Assembly (NCBI RefSeq): GCF_000758305.1
Contig: NZ_CP009458.1
Coordinates: forward strand, 1,550,001-1,614,000
Source: Cedecea neteri
Lineage (GTDB): Bacteria; Pseudomonadota; Gammaproteobacteria; Enterobacterales; Enterobacteriaceae
Direction of reading: 5' to 3'
Length of the DNA stretch: 64,000 bases
In this document: one piece after another, positions 60,714 through 64,000 of the stretch
How the letters are laid out: each line of letters starts with the position of its first letter
Position numbering within the stretch: position 1 is the first letter of the stretch
Notes under the pieces: generated by a model
What the model was told of the DNA's origin: nothing
The model's database searches: none
The model's input: the letters and a program-made list of their open reading frames with translations, nothing else
Made by a program: the position numbers and the translations under genes

Positions 60714-62012
60714 ATGGGTAACAACGTCGTCGTACTGGGCACCCAATGGGGTGACGAAGGTAAAGGAAAGATCGTCGATCTTCTGACTGAACGGGCTAAA
60801 TATGTTGTGCGCTACCAGGGCGGTCACAACGCAGGTCACACTCTCGTAATCAACGGTGAAAAAACCGTTCTTCATCTTATTCCATCAGGCATTCTTCGCG
60901 AAAACGTCACCAGCATCATCGGTAACGGCGTTGTGCTGTCTCCAGCTGCGCTGATGAAAGAGATGAAAGGTCTGGAAGACCGCGGTATTCCAGTACGTGA
61001 GCGTCTGCTGCTGTCAGAAGCTTGCCCGCTGATCCTTGACTACCACGTTGCGCTGGACGTTGCGCGTGAAAAAGCACGCGGTGCAAAAGCTATCGGTACT
61101 ACCGGTCGCGGCATCGGGCCAGCTTACGAAGACAAAGTGGCCCGTCGTGGCCTGCGCGTTGGCGACCTGTTCGACAAAGCCACCTTTGCAGACAAGCTGA
61201 AAGAAGTGATGGAATATCATAACTTCCAGCTGGTGAACTTCTACAAAGTTGAAGCCGTTGACTACCAGAAAGTGCTGGACGATGCGATGGCGGTTGCCGA
61301 CATCCTGACCAGCATGGTTGTTGATGTCTCTGACTTGCTGGATCAGGCGCGTAAACGCGGCGACTTCATCATGTTTGAAGGTGCCCAGGGTACACTGCTG
61401 GACATCGACCACGGGACCTATCCGTACGTAACCTCCTCTAACACCACCGCAGGTGGCGTTGCGACTGGCTCCGGCATTGGTCCGCGCTATGTGGATTACG
61501 TTCTGGGTATCATCAAAGCTTACTCCACTCGCGTGGGGGCAGGTCCGTTCCCAACTGAGCTGTTTGATGACATCGGCGAATTCCTGTGCAAGCAGGGTAA
61601 CGAATTCGGTGCGACCACCGGTCGTCGTCGTCGTACCGGCTGGCTAGATGCGGTTGCCGTGCGTCGTGCGGTGCAGATCAACTCCTTGTCCGGCTTCTGC
61701 CTGACCAAGCTGGACGTCCTGGACGGCCTGAAAGAAGTGAAAATCTGCGTCGGCTACCGTATGCCGGATGGTCGCGAAGTCACTACGACCCCAATGGCTG
61801 CGGATGACTGGGAAGGTATCCAACCGATTTACGAAGTGATGCCTGGCTGGTCTGAAACCACTTTCGGCGTGAAAGAGCGCAGCGGTCTGCCGCAGGCAGC
61901 GCTGAACTACATCAAACGCATTGAAGAAGTGACCGGCGTGCCGATTGACATTATCTCAACCGGCCCAGACCGTACTGAAACCATGATTCTGCGCGATCCG
62001 TTCGACGCATAA
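60714..62012 (+). CDS. purA: Adenylosuccinate synthetase
   Basis: Joins IMP and aspartate with GTP to give adenylosuccinate, the first step from IMP to AMP. 432 residues; GTP loop WGDEGKGKIVDLL (about 12-24), catalytic D14 and H42 in GGHNAGHT, and IMP loop TTGRGIGPAYEDK. Nearly identical to E. coli PurA. A terminator follows at 62020. Confidence 0.97.
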   Translation: MGNNVVVLGTQWGDEGKGKIVDLLTERAKYVVRYQGGHNAGHTLVINGEKTVLHLIPSGILRENVTSIIGNGVVLSPAALMKEMKGLEDRGIPVRERLLLSEACPLILDYHVALDVAREKARGAKAIGTTGRGIGPAYEDKVARRGLRVGDLFDKATFADKLKEVMEYHNFQLVNFYKVEAVDYQKVLDDAMAVADILTSMVVDVSDLLDQARKRGDFIMFEGAQGTLLDIDHGTYPYVTSSNTTAGGVATGSGIGPRYVDYVLGIIKAYSTRVGAGPFPTELFDDIGEFLCKQGNEFGATTGRRRRTGWLDAVAVRRAVQINSLSGFCLTKLDVLDGLKEVKICVGYRMPDGREVTTTPMAADDWEGIQPIYEVMPGWSETTFGVKERSGLPQAALNYIKRIEEVTGVPIDIISTGPDRTETMILRDPFDA

Positions 62013-62019
62013 TGATGTC

Positions 62020-62055
62020 GCGGGGTGTGGTATCACACCCCGTATTGCTTTCTTC
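62020..62055 (+). terminator. Terminator after purA
   Basis: CGGGGTGTG pairs with CACACCCCG around a four-base GTAT loop, followed by a T-rich stretch (TATTGCTTTCTT). Confidence 0.8.
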
Positions 62056-62189
62056 CCGCCGCTTTATTCATCATTCCAATCAAATAAATTAGCTGGCAAC
62101 CATATGGCTGGTTTATCATCAATATGTACCTGCTTTAAGGTGCAACTTGCCTTGCGCAAAGCGTTTCCCCTCCCACCCATGAGGTTGAT

Positions 62190-62615
62190 GTGCAGTTAAC
62201 GAGTTTTACTGATTACGGTTTACGTGCTTTGATTTATATGGCTTCTCTTCCCGAAGGGAGAATGACCAATATCTCTGAAGTCACAGAGGTGTACGGCGTG
62301 TCCCGTAATCACATGGTGAAAATCATCAATCAACTCAGCCGCGCGGGCTATGTCATGGCCGTGCGAGGAAAAAATGGCGGCATTCGTCTTGGTAAGCCTG
62401 CGGAAACGATCCGCATTGGCGACGTGGTGCGCGAGCTGGAGCCGCTCTCATTGGTGAACTGTAGCAGTGAGTTTTGTCATATCACCCCCGCCTGCCGACT
62501 TAAACAGGCTTTGGCTGAGGCGGTGCAGAGTTTCCTTCAGGAACTGGACAAGCACACGCTGGCCGACCTGGTGGACCAAAACCAACCGCTCTACAAATTA
62601 CTGCTGGTGGAATAA
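62190..62615 (+). CDS. nsrR: Nitric oxide-sensitive repressor NsrR
   Basis: Rrf2-family repressor of nitric oxide detoxification genes (hmp and others). 141 residues; winged HTH in about 1-75 (NISEVTEVYGVSRNHMVKIINQLSRAGYV) and iron-sulfur ligands C91, C96 and C102 in NCSSEFCHITPAC. Start is GTG at 62190, as in E. coli. The gene is followed by rnr, with which it is co-transcribed in E. coli. Confidence 0.96.
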   Translation: MQLTSFTDYGLRALIYMASLPEGRMTNISEVTEVYGVSRNHMVKIINQLSRAGYVMAVRGKNGGIRLGKPAETIRIGDVVRELEPLSLVNCSSEFCHITPACRLKQALAEAVQSFLQELDKHTLADLVDQNQPLYKLLLVE

Positions 62616-62653
62616 TCACGATTTCACCTGCGGATGACAACGGAGGACCCGAA

Positions 62654-64000
62654 ATGTCAAAAGATCCTTTTCAGGAACGAGAAGCCGAAAAATACGAAAA
62701 CCCGATCCCAAGCCGGGAGTTTATTCTCGACCATCTCTCAAAACGTGAAAAACCGGCCAGCCGCGAAGAGCTGGCGGAAGAACTAAAAATCTCCGGTGAA
62801 GAACAGCTTGAAGCTTTGCGCCGTCGCCTCCGTGCGATGGAGCGTGATGGCCAACTGGTCTTCACTCGCCGCCAGTGTTACGCGCTGCCGGAACGTCTGG
62901 ACTTACTGAAAGGTAAAGTGATCGGCCACCGCGACGGGTTTGGTTTCCTGCGCGTCGAAGGGAGTAAAGACGATCTCTATCTTTCATCTGAGCAGATGAA
63001 AATGTGCATGCATGGCGATCTGGTACTGGCGCAGCCGCTCGGTGCTGACCGTAAGGGCCGCCGCGAAGCACGTATTGTGCGCGTACTGGAGCCAAGAACC
63101 GGGCTGATTGTTGGCCGCTACTTTACCGACGCTGGCGTAGGTTTTGTGGTGCCGGACGACAGCCGTCTGAGCTTCGATATTCTGATCCCGCCGGAAGCGC
63201 TGATGGGCGCCCGTATGGGCTTTGTGGTTGTGGTCGAGCTGACTCAGCGCCCAACGCGTCGTACCAAAGCGATCGGTAAGATTGTTGAAGTGCTTGGCGA
63301 CAACATGGATACCGGCATGGCCGTTGATATGGCGCTGCGTACCCATGAAATCCCGCACGTCTGGCCGAAAGAAGTTGAAGCCCAGGTTGCAAACCTGAAA
63401 GAAGAAGTGCCGGAAGAAGCCAAAATCGGCCGCGTTGATCTGCGCGATCTGCCGCTGGTGACTATCGACGGTGAAGATGCGCGTGACTTTGATGACGCCG
63501 TCTTCTGCGAGAAAAAACGCGGCGGTGGCTGGCGCCTTTGGGTGGCGATCGCCGACGTAAGCTACTATGTTCGTCCGCCAACGGCGCTGGATAACGAAGC
63601 CCGCAATCGTGGGACGTCAGTTTACTTCCCGTCGCAGGTAGTACCGATGCTGCCGGAAGTGCTTTCAAACGGCCTTTGTTCCCTGAACCCGCAGGTTGAC
63701 CGCCTGTGTATGGTCTGCGAGATGACCATCTCCGCAGCGGGGCGTCTGACGGGCTATAAATTCTATGAAGCGGTGATGAGCTCCCATGCGCGCCTGACCT
63801 ATACCAAGGTCTGGCATATGCTGCAGGGCGATCAGGAACTGCGCGAGCAATATGCACCGCTGGTTAAGCACATTGAAGAGCTGCATAACCTCTATAAAGT
63901 GCTGGAAGTTTCTCGTGCCCAGCGCGGCGGGATCTCGTTTGAAAGCGAAGAAGCGAAGTTTATCTTCAACGCTGAGCGCCGCATTGAGCGTGTTGAGCAG
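62654..64000 (+). CDS. rnr: Ribonuclease R, 3'-truncated by window end
   Basis: 3'-5' exoribonuclease that degrades structured RNA and acts in trans-translation quality control. The visible 449 codons cover the N-terminal HTH-like region (SREELAEELKISGEEQ), cold-shock domains (about 80-220) and the start of the RNB catalytic domain, with DGEDARDFDDAV (about residues 270-281) holding the metal-binding aspartates. The frame is open at 64000; the family is about 810 residues, so some 360 residues lie beyond. AGGA lies ahead of the ATG at 62654. Confidence 0.95.
   Translation, partial: MSKDPFQEREAEKYENPIPSREFILDHLSKREKPASREELAEELKISGEEQLEALRRRLRAMERDGQLVFTRRQCYALPERLDLLKGKVIGHRDGFGFLRVEGSKDDLYLSSEQMKMCMHGDLVLAQPLGADRKGRREARIVRVLEPRTGLIVGRYFTDAGVGFVVPDDSRLSFDILIPPEALMGARMGFVVVVELTQRPTRRTKAIGKIVEVLGDNMDTGMAVDMALRTHEIPHVWPKEVEAQVANLKEEVPEEAKIGRVDLRDLPLVTIDGEDARDFDDAVFCEKKRGGGWRLWVAIADVSYYVRPPTALDNEARNRGTSVYFPSQVVPMLPEVLSNGLCSLNPQVDRLCMVCEMTISAAGRLTGYKFYEAVMSSHARLTYTKVWHMLQGDQELREQYAPLVKHIEELHNLYKVLEVSRAQRGGISFESEEAKFIFNAERRIERVEQ

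Overview
This window is chromosomal DNA from a member of the Enterobacteriaceae. Most housekeeping proteins (Hfq, Orn, PurA, NsrR, HflK, KbaY, YhaJ, YhaK) match my memory of the Escherichia coli proteins almost residue for residue, and the blocks yraP-diaA-yraN-lpoA-rsmI-aga, rnpB, yhaK/yhaJ and mscM-psd-rsgA-orn-glyVXY-queG-nnr-tsaE-amiB-mutL-miaA-hfq-hflXKC-yjeT-purA-nsrR-rnr keep their enterobacterial order. The malonate decarboxylase operon and an extra sugar-acid locus point to a Klebsiella, Enterobacter or Cedecea-like genus rather than E. coli. I cannot fix the genus from the sequence alone.

Region 1 (1-5032) is the 3' part of a malonate decarboxylase operon (mdcD-E-F-G-H, with mdcD cut by the window edge) and its LysR regulator mdcR in convergent orientation. 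Region 2 (5033-14207) is an operon of eight same-strand genes of the type first named in Enterococcus faecalis (EF_0829 to EF_0839): a lone PRD protein, a glycine-rich SFCGS protein, DUF4312, DUF4311 and DUF4310 proteins, an amidohydrolase, a DgaE-like ammonia lyase and a DgaF-like aldolase. A secreted beta-propeller lactonase and a BglG/LicR-type PRD regulator with an EIIA domain follow. The enzymes suggest breakdown of an acylated amino-sugar acid to pyruvate and a triose phosphate; the membrane proteins look like an uncharacterised transporter.

Region 3 (14360-19708) is the conserved dolP-diaA-yraN-lpoA / rsmI block plus one unrecognised gene. Region 4 (19751-29007) is an N-acetylgalactosamine (aga) cluster with divergent agaR. 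It lacks agaA and ends in a secreted GH36-like glycosidase; four copies of an AgaR-type operator lie in its two regulatory gaps. rnpB follows (29067-29443) with a downstream tandem repeat.

Region 5 (29626-40083) is accessory: a MarR-GNAT fusion regulator, a 33-residue membrane peptide, an AAA ATPase, and a five-gene minus-strand operon encoding a two-domain glycosyltransferase, a HemN-like radical SAM enzyme, two paralogous duplicated dimeric alpha/beta-barrel proteins and an MFS transporter. A 1.15 kb AT-rich gap with related dyad repeats precedes it. I regard this operon and the SFCGS locus as the two best candidates for undescribed systems.

Region 6 (40084-64000) starts with yhaK/yhaJ, which is joined directly to mscM; in E. 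coli these lie far apart (roughly 70 versus 94 min), so this is a rearrangement breakpoint. The rest is the conserved 94-95 min segment, including three tandem tRNA-Gly genes, the datA DnaA-titration locus with three consensus DnaA boxes and an IHF-like site, and an ERIC element of 127 bp between hflX and hflK. rnr is cut by the right edge.
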